Source: an uncultured bacterium (GTDB lineage Bacteria > Patescibacteriota > Minisyncoccia > Moranbacterales > GWC2-37-73). Taken from it: a DNA stretch of 36,266 nt. The stretch's first letter is position 1. Every line of letters begins with the position of its first letter. Positions 1 to 9,349 of the stretch are shown here, in pieces. Location: positions 1 to 36,266 of the forward strand of contig CAIJXA010000079.1 in assembly GCA_903824515.1 (NCBI GenBank), in the 5' to 3' direction. A program made the translations under genes and the position numbers. Below the pieces are notes generated by a model, which searched no databases, had not been told where the DNA came from, and saw nothing but the letters and a program-made list of their open reading frames with translations.

Positions 1-141
1 AAAAGGGTATTAATACCCCAGGGCAAGCCCTGGACCCTTCAGGCTCACGAGGCAAGCCTCGTAGGCAAATCACCTTTTGCTGCGTCGCTCGCTGCGAAAT
101 GAAAGATTACTTTCATTTCGCTCACTTTGCTAGATAATAAA
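1..141 (-). repeat. Family A complex palindromic intergenic repeat, copy 1 (3' of aldolase gene)
   Basis: Contains palindrome GGGTATTAATACCC, hairpins CCAGGGC-AA-GCCCTGG and ACGAGGC-AA-GCCTCGT, and the shared blocks ACCCTTCAGGCTCAC, ACCTTTTGCTGCGTCGCTC and GCTAGATAATAAA; the same blocks recur at 5707-5844 and partly at 34651-34733. Confidence 0.85.
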
Positions 142-146
142 TATTT

Positions 147-180
147 GACAATGTAACAATATAACAATATAGCAATTCGA
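147..180. repeat. 8-nt period array (TAACAATA/TAGCAATT units)
   Basis: TGACAATG TAACAATA TAACAATA TAGCAATT; same units at 26511-26559. Confidence 0.8.
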
Positions 181-181
181 G

Positions 182-1045
182 TTAAATCCTCCCGCCGCTG
201 CCAAAATATCCAATTTTTTTCATCACCGCATTTTTCACTTCATTTTGAGCATCCCCCAGAAGTTTTCTAATGTCAAAAGACAAATTATGCTGGTCGCGGA
301 ATGAACCAGCCAAGCTATTTACAAAAGCCAAGCGAGTTGCTGTGTCAACATTGAAACAACAAATTCCCCTACTGATAACTTCTTTCACTTTGCCATTCTC
401 CCAGTCAGAAGCACCATGCAAAATAAGAGGGATACCAACCAATTTATGAATTGCTTCGAGTCGATCATAATCAGGAATGGCGCGTTCTTTGAAAAATCCG
501 TGCGCATTACCAATTGCCACTGCCAATGCATCAATGCCCGTTTCCTTGACAAACTGAGCGGCTTGCTGCGGATCAGTCATATATTTTTCCCAATCAATTT
601 CGCCCATTTCGCCTTCTCCGATATATGGCACACTGCCTAATTCTCCCTGCACGCAGATGTCTTTTTCATGACAAAAATCCACAATTTTTTTTGTTAGCAT
701 TAAATTATCCTCATAACTTTTGCGTGACCCGTCAAACATAACCGATGGAAATCCAATATTAATGCAGCGTTGAATAATTTCGGCACTTTTACCGTGGTCC
801 AGATGAATTCCGACTGGAATTTCTGGAGCATAAAATTCAGCGATATTTTTCACCAGATTAAAGATTGCTCGACCACCCGCATAATCAAGTGTCTTTTCCG
901 TAATTTGAATAATAACCGGACTTTTCATGTCTTTAGCCGCCTCAACAATCGCCCTAGTTGTTTCCATATTGGTCGTGTTAAAAGCGCCGACAGCGTAACC
1001 TCCCTCTTTTGCATTGCTTAAAATTTCTTTGACTGATGTTATCAT
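182..1045 (-). CDS. fba: Class II fructose-bisphosphate aldolase-type protein
   Basis: 287 aa; GAFNTTNMET, HLDHGKS, LILHGASDW motifs of class II aldolases. Confidence 0.85.
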   Translation of the reverse strand: MITSVKEILSNAKEGGYAVGAFNTTNMETTRAIVEAAKDMKSPVIIQITEKTLDYAGGRAIFNLVKNIAEFYAPEIPVGIHLDHGKSAEIIQRCINIGFPSVMFDGSRKSYEDNLMLTKKIVDFCHEKDICVQGELGSVPYIGEGEMGEIDWEKYMTDPQQAAQFVKETGIDALAVAIGNAHGFFKERAIPDYDRLEAIHKLVGIPLILHGASDWENGKVKEVISRGICCFNVDTATRLAFVNSLAGSFRDQHNLSFDIRKLLGDAQNEVKNAVMKKIGYFGSGGRI

Positions 1046-1049
1046 TTTT

Positions 1050-1140
1050 CATGGAACATAGAGCATGGAACACATAACATTAGATAATTATGCCAACTAT
1101 CTAGAATTCTTGTTCCATGTTTCATGTTTTATGCTATGTG
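1050..1140. repeat. Family D 7-nt inverted array, copy 1
   Basis: Left ATGGAAC ATAGAGC ATGGAAC ACATAAC; right GTTCCAT GTTTCAT GTTTTAT GCTATGT. Confidence 0.8.
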
Positions 1141-1902
1141 ATTATTAAGAATCTCCACTATTTTCAAAAACTCATTTGGAATCAAGCTCTCACGTCCCAC
1201 CAGCACGCCGTCCATTTGGGGATCCAAGCAAACTTGATTAATATTTTTTGAGTTAACTGAGCCTCCATAAAGAATTTTAACTTTCTCAGCCAAGGATGAA
1301 CCATATTTTTCAACCAACATTTTTCTTATGGTTATTTTAACTTCCAAAATATTATCACCGGTCGGAATTACATCGCTGCCAACAGCCCAAATAGGTTCAT
1401 ACGCAAAAACAATTTCTGATATTTTAGAAATAGGCACGTCTTTCAAGCGCTGATCAATTTGCTGGACAATTACCTTCGCTGTTTCACCATCATTCCTCTC
1501 AATTTGCGACTCACCGACACAAACAATTGGAATCAAATTATCCTGCAAGGCAGCCTTTAACTTAGCATTAACGACTTCGCCATTTTCAGCAAAATATTTT
1601 CGCCGTTCGCTATGACCCAAAATGACATATTTGGATCCGACATTTTTCACCATTAAGGATGAAACCTCTCCTGTATATGATCCCCGATCTTCCCAAAAAA
1701 TATTTTGTGCACCAACGAAAACATTTTTCATTTTCAGTTTTTCCGCAAATTTTTCTAAATGTACAAAGGGAGGACAAAGTACAATTTCAACAGAGTTTTT
1801 GGACAATTTCTCGAAGTCTCGCTGAAAAGCCTCCAAATAACAATCGCGCTCAGCGATAGTTAGTAAATTCATCTTCAAATTTCCGACAACTAATTTTTGC
1901 AT
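1129..1902 (-). CDS. tpiA: Triosephosphate isomerase
   Basis: VGNLKMN start, VILGHSERR, AYEPIWAVG, LYGGSVN motifs. Confidence 0.97.
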   Translation of the reverse strand: MQKLVVGNLKMNLLTIAERDCYLEAFQRDFEKLSKNSVEIVLCPPFVHLEKFAEKLKMKNVFVGAQNIFWEDRGSYTGEVSSLMVKNVGSKYVILGHSERRKYFAENGEVVNAKLKAALQDNLIPIVCVGESQIERNDGETAKVIVQQIDQRLKDVPISKISEIVFAYEPIWAVGSDVIPTGDNILEVKITIRKMLVEKYGSSLAEKVKILYGGSVNSKNINQVCLDPQMDGVLVGRESLIPNEFLKIVEILNNHIA

Positions 1903-2027
1903 ATGGTTCTAAGTTAATTAGAGAAATTTCAACCGAAAATTGATCATTCACTAACTGACATCTTTAAATTTTCAACAATTATTTTTGCAGACATTATCAG
2001 ATAAATACGACCCAGTTTTCAAAAAAA

Positions 2028-2507
2028 TTAAAAATAAATTGTTACCCCAGTCACAATCAAACCGGAAACTATTGTTCCAATCAAAAGCAGTGGCAACGAT
2101 TTTTTCAGTGGCACATTGAAAATAAATGCCGCCAGAGCACCAGTCATCCCGCCCAACAGTGGAATCGGAGTAGCAGCCAAAATGAAAATTGCCCACTCGC
2201 CATATTTTTCCATTTTCCCGTTAGCCCGTTTGCGAGTATGTTCAAACAGCCAAGCAAAAAATTTTTTAAAAATAGGGATATATTTGGAGAGCAACTTTGA
2301 GATTGGATTCAAAAGAAGCACAATGATTGCCATTGAGGAAAAAGTTCCCGCCACAGAATAAAACAAGGCCACCGTCGGCGACAAACCATAAACCTTGATT
2401 GCCAAGGGAATCGAAGCGCGCAGTTCTGTAATTGGAATCAGAGCAATCAAAAAAGTTGCCAATTCTTTCGGAAAACCCAGAAACATATTTATGATAATTT
2501 CGTGCAT
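2028..2507 (-). CDS. Small multidrug export-type (COG2426-like) membrane protein
   Basis: ORF 2028..2639; likely start MHEIIINMFLGFPKELATFL at 2507; hydrophobic, ELRASIPLAI and AATPIPLLGGMTGALAA segments. Confidence 0.65.
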   Translation of the reverse strand: MHEIIINMFLGFPKELATFLIALIPITELRASIPLAIKVYGLSPTVALFYSVAGTFSSMAIIVLLLNPISKLLSKYIPIFKKFFAWLFEHTRKRANGKMEKYGEWAIFILAATPIPLLGGMTGALAAFIFNVPLKKSLPLLLIGTIVSGLIVTGVTIYF

Positions 2508-2649
2508 AATAGATAATTCAAAAATTAAATATCCAAATGGAAAATGGAAAATATTATTAAGAAAATATGTCGCAAAACGACTCAATAATTTTCCATTTTG
2601 AGATTCACATTTTACATTTGCAGATATCCTTACCAACAACTATTTACCG

Positions 2650-2713
2650 ATTACTAGTGACTAAACCCCTAAACCCCAATTACCGATTACCGATTACTAG
2701 TTACCGATTACTA
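2650..2713. repeat. Family F 7-nt array (TTACCGA/TTACTAG)
   Basis: TTACCGA TTACCGA TTACTAG TTACCGA TTACTAA, preceded by TTACCGA TTACTAG TGACTAA; runs into the galT stop codon. Confidence 0.8.
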
Positions 2714-3819
2714 ATCTGCTTTCGCAGGTATTCCGCTGCTACCTCTGGCTGAATAGTTGAAATTTCAATGCCAGTTTCCAGTTCAAATCCGGCCCAAATT
2801 GCAGTATGTGGCAAAATTTCAATATGCCAATGGAAATAAGGATAGTCCTTACCATCACAAGGCGCAGTGTGGATATAGAAGTTATACGGCGGATCATTCA
2901 GCGCAGTATAAATAGCATTAAGACTCTTGCTAAAAACCTCTGCTAGCTTGATTTTTTCTGTATCTGTGATGCGTTCAAAATATGGGCTATGCTTTTTTGG
3001 CATCACCCAAACCTCAAAGGCCGACCGAGAAGCAAAAGGACAAAAAGCAATAAACTCTTCATTTTCAAAAACAACTCTCTTTTCGCAATCGCTTTCATAT
3101 TCGCTCATCACGCAATACACACAATGCTGGTTGCTCTTGTGATACAGCTGCGCTCCGTCGAGTTCCAATTTTACATAGGGCGCCACAACTGGGATTGCAA
3201 TAATTTGTGAATGAGGATGCGGGATTGAAGCCCCAACTTCTTTGCCATGATTGTGAAAAATCGCAATATAGCTGACATTTTTTTTGTTCATCAAATCAAG
3301 ATAGCGTTCTTGAAAGGCATCAAAAACTTCAGCAACTTCAAGCACATTCATCAAGGCAAGTTGCTTGAAATGATCTCTAGTTACCACAATTTCATGAAAA
3401 CCAACACCAGGCATTGAAAAATATGGTCCTTCTGAGATAGCTTTGGCAATTACAGCTGAGGAAACAGCTGGAAATTTATTCGGAAAAACCCGCAGCGACC
3501 AGTGGCCATCTTTGTCAGTATAAATCAAAACATCTTTCTCTTGACCGCTAGTCACCGGATCCTCAAAAAGACACTGATCAATACCCTTATCGTCTTTGAC
3601 CCGTTCAAACTTCGCAAAATCGTCTGGGCGCTTTGCTCGCCCAGTTGCAATGACAACCCAATCACCCGAAGCAATATCTTGCCGCAGCTGCGAAACTTGA
3701 TCATCTTGATTTTCAGTTTCATTTTCGAGCTTATTTTTGTCTTTTGTTTTTATATTCATCTGAATCATTGTAATAAGGTTACCATAATTAGGATTTAGAT
3801 TGTAGAAAATTTCTACCAC
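2701..3819 (-). CDS. galT: Galactose-1-phosphate uridylyltransferase-like protein
   Basis: FPNKFPAV, IFHNHGKEVGASIPHPHSQI, HWHIEILPH motifs; start may be at about 3759 (MNIKTKDKN). Confidence 0.85.
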   Translation of the reverse strand: MVEIFYNLNPNYGNLITMIQMNIKTKDKNKLENETENQDDQVSQLRQDIASGDWVVIATGRAKRPDDFAKFERVKDDKGIDQCLFEDPVTSGQEKDVLIYTDKDGHWSLRVFPNKFPAVSSAVIAKAISEGPYFSMPGVGFHEIVVTRDHFKQLALMNVLEVAEVFDAFQERYLDLMNKKNVSYIAIFHNHGKEVGASIPHPHSQIIAIPVVAPYVKLELDGAQLYHKSNQHCVYCVMSEYESDCEKRVVFENEEFIAFCPFASRSAFEVWVMPKKHSPYFERITDTEKIKLAEVFSKSLNAIYTALNDPPYNFYIHTAPCDGKDYPYFHWHIEILPHTAIWAGFELETGIEISTIQPEVAAEYLRKQISNR

Positions 3820-3885
3820 CTATTAGCTAATTCCAGATACCTATTCTTGTATTTTGTATTTTGAGTTTCCCTAATTCCTGCTAAA

Positions 3886-4641
3886 CTACTTTATCTTTTT
3901 GATGTCATATTTTCCAGTCATCAATCTTCCTTTTGTTTTAAACAAATCAATCAGAACTTGAATAAATCCATTTGGCCCAGTCAAGCTGACAGTTGAACCC
4001 TCTTCATTCAGCCACCGCACTGGCATCTGCGCCACCTTAAAACCAAGCTCCTTAGCAAGTACGATAAGTTCAAAATCAAAACCAAAACGATCAACAACCA
4101 TGCGCTTGGCAACCTCGTGAGCAGCTTTGCCTGTGAGCATCTTGAAGCCACATTGCGTGTCAGGAAAACTCCAGAGACCCAAAACAATCCTAATGAGCCA
4201 ATTTCCACCTTCTCCCATAATCTCGCGATGCTTTGGTTGATGAATCTGAACGAAAGAACCTTTTATTTTTCGAGAACCCACCACAACATCAGCTCCTTTT
4301 TCAAACTCCAACAATGCTTTTTCAACATGAGTAATTGAAGTTGAACCATCAGCATCCAAAAAAACAACGAACTCACCCTTTGCCTCCAAGAGACCTTGAC
4401 GCACAACATAACCCTTACCATGATTTTCTTTATTCCTAATAACCCGCAAATTTTTCACCTGGCTAGCATAATTTTGTGCAACCTGTGCAGTATTATCAGG
4501 AGAACCATCAACAATTACGATTATTTCACAAGTAAAACTTTTTGAACTCAAAAAACTCTCAATCTCCAAGAGATTGCCGCCTATTCGCTCTTTTTCCTTA
4601 TATGCAGGAATAACTATTGATAAATATGGTTTGTTTTCCAT
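3886..4641 (-). CDS. Family 2 glycosyltransferase (dolichyl-phosphate-sugar synthase-like)
   Basis: LSIVIPAYKEKERI, IVIVDGSPDNT, VFLDADGST motifs. Confidence 0.85.
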   Translation of the reverse strand: MENKPYLSIVIPAYKEKERIGGNLLEIESFLSSKSFTCEIIVIVDGSPDNTAQVAQNYASQVKNLRVIRNKENHGKGYVVRQGLLEAKGEFVVFLDADGSTSITHVEKALLEFEKGADVVVGSRKIKGSFVQIHQPKHREIMGEGGNWLIRIVLGLWSFPDTQCGFKMLTGKAAHEVAKRMVVDRFGFDFELIVLAKELGFKVAQMPVRWLNEEGSTVSLTGPNGFIQVLIDLFKTKGRLMTGKYDIKKIK

Positions 4642-4778
4642 TAAAATTTTGTATTATTTATTAGATGTTTTAATTATAGCATATGATTAAAATATGCCTA
4701 GCATTAAAAGCTAGCTTTTCAGGCTTTAGCCTCTAAGAGAGTAAATGCTCACCAAAGTACAAGCTAATATGCTAGCAC

Positions 4779-5213
4779 CTAAAAAGCTGACTCGTCCAAC
4801 CAGCCCTGAAGAATAATTCTGGCAGCCTCCTGATCATCAAACTGGGCAATGTTTTTTCCACCTCTCATTTTGATGTTTGCATGAGCCATTTTGGTTGAAA
4901 ACATTTCATCAGAAAATTCAACCGGAATGCCACAATTCTTTTCGAGTTCTTTTCCAAAATTCATTTTTTCCTCTTCACCTTGTCGATCTTTAGCATGCCG
5001 AGTAATACCAATAATAATTTTTGAAATATTTTCTCGTTGGATAATTACCCCTATACTTGTTTGAAAATTTTTGTCATTTTTAAGTACACCAAAAGCAAAG
5101 GCTATCTTGGTTTCACTATCGGCAATTGCTATTCCAATCTTAGCTTTCCCAAAATCTAACCCCAAAAAAGAGCTTACTTTAGCCATATTTTGACTACCCG
5201 TTGACTTTTGCAT
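4779..5213 (-). CDS. ruvX: Putative Holliday junction resolvase YqgF/RuvX
   Basis: LGLDFGKAKIGIAIAD start, FSDEMFSTKMA, DDQEAARIILQGWLD. Confidence 0.85.
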   Translation of the reverse strand: MQKSTGSQNMAKVSSFLGLDFGKAKIGIAIADSETKIAFAFGVLKNDKNFQTSIGVIIQRENISKIIIGITRHAKDRQGEEEKMNFGKELEKNCGIPVEFSDEMFSTKMAHANIKMRGGKNIAQFDDQEAARIILQGWLDESAF

Positions 5214-5235
5214 AATTATGGTGTATTATTAACAG

Positions 5236-5583
5236 TTGTACCTAGATAATATTAACGCAATCTTAAATGGAGTCAAGTTGAACGCTAAATTAATTACCGG
5301 GACTATTCTTCTTTCCATTTTAATCATTTGCCATTTTCTGAGCCTACTGAAGATTCAGATTCCACTTGAGTGGATAATTTATCCATTGCTATTCTCAACG
5401 GGGATCATCTTAATTCTGACTGGGCTCAGAAAATCAAGCGACAAGCAGGAAGAATTGCAAGTACAAGGTAATCTAGAGGCTTTTGAAGAAAAATTCGGCA
5501 AACTATCTGGTGACACCAGAAGCCTTGAAACTACTTTGCCAAAAATAGTTGAAATCAGCTATACTAATGTTTTTGAGAATTGA
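5236..5583 (+). CDS. Hypothetical small membrane protein
   Basis: 115 aa with two hydrophobic segments; TTG start; followed by a strong hairpin at 5593-5638. Confidence 0.5.
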   Translation: MYLDNINAILNGVKLNAKLITGTILLSILIICHFLSLLKIQIPLEWIIYPLLFSTGIILILTGLRKSSDKQEELQVQGNLEAFEEKFGKLSGDTRSLETTLPKIVEISYTNVFEN

Positions 5584-5592
5584 AAAATCTTA

Positions 5593-5638
5593 TTACAAGC
5601 TATAAGATATCTTTGCAAATATATCTTATAGCTTGTAA
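5593..5638 (+). terminator. 18-bp perfect stem-loop, possible terminator/3' stabiliser
   Basis: TTACAAGCTATAAGATAT-ctttgcaaat-ATATCTTATAGCTTGTAA; a T-run occurs further downstream. Confidence 0.6.
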
Positions 5639-5706
5639 CCCCAACCCCTCCCCAACGTGGACTTACGGGGTCTTTTTTTGTCCAAATTTCAAAAATTAGT
5701 ATCAAT

Positions 5707-5844
5707 GAAAGAGTATTAATACCCCCGAGGCTTGCCCCGAACCCTTCAGGCTCACAAGGCAAGACAGCTCACTCGTGAGCGACGTGTCAAGCCTCGTAGG
5801 CTAAAATACCTTTTGCTGCGTCGCTCACTTCGCTAGATAATAAA
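5707..5844 (-). repeat. Family A complex palindromic repeat, copy 2 (3' of map)
   Basis: Shares ACCCTTCAGGCTCAC, AAGCCTCGTAGGC, ACCTTTTGCTGCGTCGCTCAC and CGCTAGATAATAAA with copy 1; has an extra GCTCACTCGTGAGC palindrome. Confidence 0.85.
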
Positions 5845-5857
5845 CTAGCCTATGCTG

Positions 5858-6622
5858 TTACTGTGTCAAAATCTCGACTCCGTTTTTGGTAATCAAAATT
5901 GTGTTTTCATAATGCGCACTCAATGAGCCATCGGCTGTTTCAAAAACCCAACCGTCTTTTCCTAACACGGTTTTGAAATTTCCAACATTGATCATGGGCT
6001 CAAGTGCCAACGTCATTCCAGCTTTTAACTGCAAATCCCGAAAACCTTTTTCAAAATAATTTGGAACCTGCGGATCTTCGTGAAGATTTCTTCCAATACC
6101 ATGTCCAACCAAATTCTTCACCACTGAAAAACCTTCAGCCATAACCGTTTTTTCAGCAGCTTTTGAATAATTACTAAGTACACAGCCCTCTTTCAACTCG
6201 CCAATACCCCTCCAAAAAGCTTGCTGTGTGACCTCGATTAATTTTTTTGCTTCTTGAGAGATTTCTCCAACAGCAAAAGTTCGAGCCATGTCAGAAAAAA
6301 AACCTTCTATTTCTAGCCCCATATCAACCTTAAAAATATCGCCATCCCTAAGAATTCGCTGGGAGCTTGGAATTCCATGCACAATTTCATTGTTTATCGA
6401 AGCGCAAATAGTGGCAGGAAATGGATTTTTTCCTCCTCCATAACCCTTAAAGGCTGGTCTTCCACCCAGGTCCAGGATTAGTTTTTCAGCGAGCTCATCC
6501 AATTGCAAAGTTGAAATACCAGGCTTGATTTCTGTCTCAAGACAACGCATAACCTGCGCTAACATTTTTCCAGCTCGGCGCATAATTGCTATTTCTGATT
6601 CAGTTTTGATATGAATAGCCAT
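5858..6622 (-). CDS. map: Methionine aminopeptidase type I
   Basis: IKTESEIAIMRRAGKMLA, NNEIVHGIPS, GHGIGRNLHEDPQVPNY, ALEPM. Confidence 0.96.
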   Translation of the reverse strand: MAIHIKTESEIAIMRRAGKMLAQVMRCLETEIKPGISTLQLDELAEKLILDLGGRPAFKGYGGGKNPFPATICASINNEIVHGIPSSQRILRDGDIFKVDMGLEIEGFFSDMARTFAVGEISQEAKKLIEVTQQAFWRGIGELKEGCVLSNYSKAAEKTVMAEGFSVVKNLVGHGIGRNLHEDPQVPNYFEKGFRDLQLKAGMTLALEPMINVGNFKTVLGKDGWVFETADGSLSAHYENTILITKNGVEILTQ

Positions 6623-6757
6623 ATTTAAAAAATTTTGAATTTAGAATTTTGAATGTCTACCTCATACCGCTAAGGCATTGGCTTAAATTTAACTTTTTTT
6701 AATCAATGCTTCAGACATTCAGGTATAAAAATTTTATTTGAAATTTGAAATTCAAAA

Positions 6758-7396
6758 TTAGATCTGCCGTATAATATCCTCGAAAACCGCCTCCATTGGC
6801 CTGTTTCCATCAACCTCAATCAGTATTCCCTTGTCGCGATAGTGGCTGATAACGGGAACCGTGACCTCGTAGAAAGTCTTCAGGCGCTTTGCGATGCCAT
6901 CTGGGGTATCATCTCCACGTTGAGTAATTAGGCCACCGCAAATTGGACATATATCATGTTGAGATTGAATATGCTTTCCCAACACAATATGGTTAAGGCA
7001 AACAGTGCATAAATAACGCTTTGTTATTCTTGCAACAGATTCATCATATGGCAACCTTATGTAAATAGCTTTATCAATTGATCTGCCATCAGCTTTCATT
7101 AATTTTTCAACAGGATCAATTTGGCCAATTGTTCGCGGTGCGCTATCAAGAATAACTCCCTTTTCAATTGAGATTTTTTTCAGGCATTCCTGCAAAGTTG
7201 TAACTGTAATATCATCAGGAACCATTTCCTTTTGATCATCAAATTTTTTTACTATTTTTCCAAGCTCAGTGTCTCCTCTTCCCATATCACGAAAAATCTG
7301 TCCGGTTTCGATATGGGACAGATCAAATTTTTCAGCCAGCATGTCGGCCTGTGTCCCCTTTCCGCTTCCCTGAGGACCAAAGATAATTAAATTCAT
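6758..7396 (-). CDS. adk: Adenylate kinase
   Basis: IFGPQGSGKGTQA P-loop, LDSAPRT, Cys-containing LID (CTVC...CPICGG). Confidence 0.95.
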   Translation of the reverse strand: MNLIIFGPQGSGKGTQADMLAEKFDLSHIETGQIFRDMGRGDTELGKIVKKFDDQKEMVPDDITVTTLQECLKKISIEKGVILDSAPRTIGQIDPVEKLMKADGRSIDKAIYIRLPYDESVARITKRYLCTVCLNHIVLGKHIQSQHDICPICGGLITQRGDDTPDGIAKRLKTFYEVTVPVISHYRDKGILIEVDGNRPMEAVFEDIIRQI

Positions 7397-7530
7397 TAAA
7401 TTAAAAAAATAATATTTTTTAAAATTTTCAATTCACAATTTTCAAATAATTTTCAATGAATTAATTTCAATCATTTAGTCATTTAGATTTTATTGAAAAT
7501 TGTGACTTGGAAATTGGAAATTACCGCGAA
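7397..7530. repeat. AT-rich TTTTCAA/TTGAAAA-type array region (family E-like)
   Basis: AATTTTCAATTCACAATTTTCAAATAATTTTCAATG ... TTGAAAATTGTGACTTGGAAATTGGAAATT. Confidence 0.5.
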
Positions 7531-7535
7531 GCGGG

Positions 7536-8807
7536 CTAGAATCCTTCATAGTCACGCATCACCAATTGACCCTCAATTTGCTTAATTGTTTCAATCACGA
7601 CTGAAACAACGATTAGGATGCTGGTTCCACCAATTCGCAGTGTTTGAATATTAGTCATCCCTTGAATAATAAAAGGCAGAACTGCAATTGCGCCAAGAAA
7701 TAATGCGCCAGCTAAGGTTATCCTATTCATTATTTTATACAAATAATCTGCTGTATTTTTTCCCGGTCGAATCCCTGGAATATATCCTCCTTGTTTTTGA
7801 AGATTTTCAGAAATTTTCACTGGATCGAAAACAACTGCGGTATAAAAATATGTAAACAAAACAATCAAAACAAAATACATACTGCCATAAAAAAATTGAT
7901 TTTGAAACAAACTGTTAACGTTAGTTGCAATATGTGCCACTGTCTGATTGCTAGCTCGCATCAAAAAAGTCGCAATCATGCCAGGAAAAAGCATAATTGA
8001 CATTGCAAAAATAATTGGGATAACCCCAGCTTGATTAACTCGCAGTGGCAAGTGAGATGAAGCACCTCCATAGGTATTGTCGCCATGAACACGTTTTGCA
8101 TATGAAACGGCAATATTGCGCTGTCCTTCAGTAACTAAAACCACCCCAGCTATTGTTATCAGCATTACAACAAAAATAATAGCGTAAGTGAAAAATTGAG
8201 AAGAATCAAATGTCAAAAAAAGCTTCGAGATTGATGACGGCAAGCTACTCACAATGCCAGCAAAAATGATAAGTGAAACACCATTGCCAATTCCTTTTTC
8301 AGTGATAAGTTCACCCAACCACATAAGGAAAATAGTTCCGGTAGTGGCTATCAGAACAAGCACTGCTAAATTGAAAGGCGACAAAGTTCCAATAACGTTT
8401 TGCGATCGAAGCAAAGTAACTAAACCAAAAGTCTGCATTATCGCAAGCGGAACAGTGAGCCACCTAGTCCACATGTTGAATTTTTGCCTGCCAGCTTCAC
8501 CTTCTTCCTTATAAATCTGCTCTATACTAGGAACTATCATTGTCAAAAGCTGCATAATAATAGAAGCTGTGATATATGGACCGACTCCCAACATCACTAT
8601 TGAAATATTGGTCAAGCCTCCGCCGGAAAAAACATTCAGCATTCCAAGGAGCTGATTACCATCAAAAAGTCTCCTGAGCTGCTCCGTGTCAACACCCGGA
8701 AGTGGGATATTAGCTGCGATACGGAAAACAATAAGAACTCCAAAGATAAAAAGGATTTTATCGCGGAGTTCTCTTATTTTGAAAATTTGTGTTATTTTGT
8801 CCAACAT
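7536..8807 (-). CDS. secY: Preprotein translocase subunit SecY
   Basis: 423 aa multi-TM; IPLPGVDTEQL, YLYKIMNRITLAGALFL; spc operon context. Confidence 0.97.
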   Translation of the reverse strand: MLDKITQIFKIRELRDKILFIFGVLIVFRIAANIPLPGVDTEQLRRLFDGNQLLGMLNVFSGGGLTNISIVMLGVGPYITASIIMQLLTMIVPSIEQIYKEEGEAGRQKFNMWTRWLTVPLAIMQTFGLVTLLRSQNVIGTLSPFNLAVLVLIATTGTIFLMWLGELITEKGIGNGVSLIIFAGIVSSLPSSISKLFLTFDSSQFFTYAIIFVVMLITIAGVVLVTEGQRNIAVSYAKRVHGDNTYGGASSHLPLRVNQAGVIPIIFAMSIMLFPGMIATFLMRASNQTVAHIATNVNSLFQNQFFYGSMYFVLIVLFTYFYTAVVFDPVKISENLQKQGGYIPGIRPGKNTADYLYKIMNRITLAGALFLGAIAVLPFIIQGMTNIQTLRIGGTSILIVVSVVIETIKQIEGQLVMRDYEGF

Positions 8808-8829
8808 ATTAAGCAGATTCTTAGAATTT

Positions 8830-8902
8830 AGCTTCTCAACTTTTCAGGAATACGTAGGTTTTCAGTTCTTTTCTAAAAAGCTAACGCCTAAGAAGCTATT
8901 AA
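8830..8902. repeat. Family I array (TTAGCTTC / GAAGCTAA inverted arms)
   Basis: TTAGAATTTAGCTTCTCAACTTTTCAG ... CTAAAAAGCTAACGCCTAAGAAGCTATTAAC; related text at 20946-20981. Confidence 0.6.
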
Positions 8903-9340
8903 CTATTCCAGAATTTTTCCACCTGCTTTCATAATAGCATCTTTAGCAGTTTGTGAAAGTAGAAGTTCGCTGTTAATAGAAAGTTTTTTTGTAAGCTCCC
9001 CAGTTGATAAAATTTTTACACCATCCTTTGAGTCCTTCTTTGAAATAACTTTTGCAGCTACAAGAGTTTCAATCGAAATAACATCTCCGTTTTTAAAATT
9101 TTTCTCAAGATCGAAAATTTTCACCACTGTTTTCTTTGGAGTTCGAGATTTGAATCCTCGCACTTTCTTAAGACGTTCGGTTAGGGAAGATCTTCCTCCT
9201 TCAAACAAAGGGTCAATAGCTGCTCCAGATCTTGCTTTTTGACCTTTATTTCCACGACCTGAATATGTACCGCGTTTTCCTCCGCGACCAACGGTCTTTT
9301 TTGGTTTTCTCTTCTTGAGAGTAAGTTGATGAATTTGCAT
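8903..9340 (-). CDS. rplO: 50S ribosomal protein L15
   Basis: KRKPKKTVGRGGKRGTYSGRGNKGQKARSG. Confidence 0.97.
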   Translation of the reverse strand: MQIHQLTLKKRKPKKTVGRGGKRGTYSGRGNKGQKARSGAAIDPLFEGGRSSLTERLKKVRGFKSRTPKKTVVKIFDLEKNFKNGDVISIETLVAAKVISKKDSKDGVKILSTGELTKKLSINSELLLSQTAKDAIMKAGGKILE

Positions 9341-9349
9341 ATGTTTATC

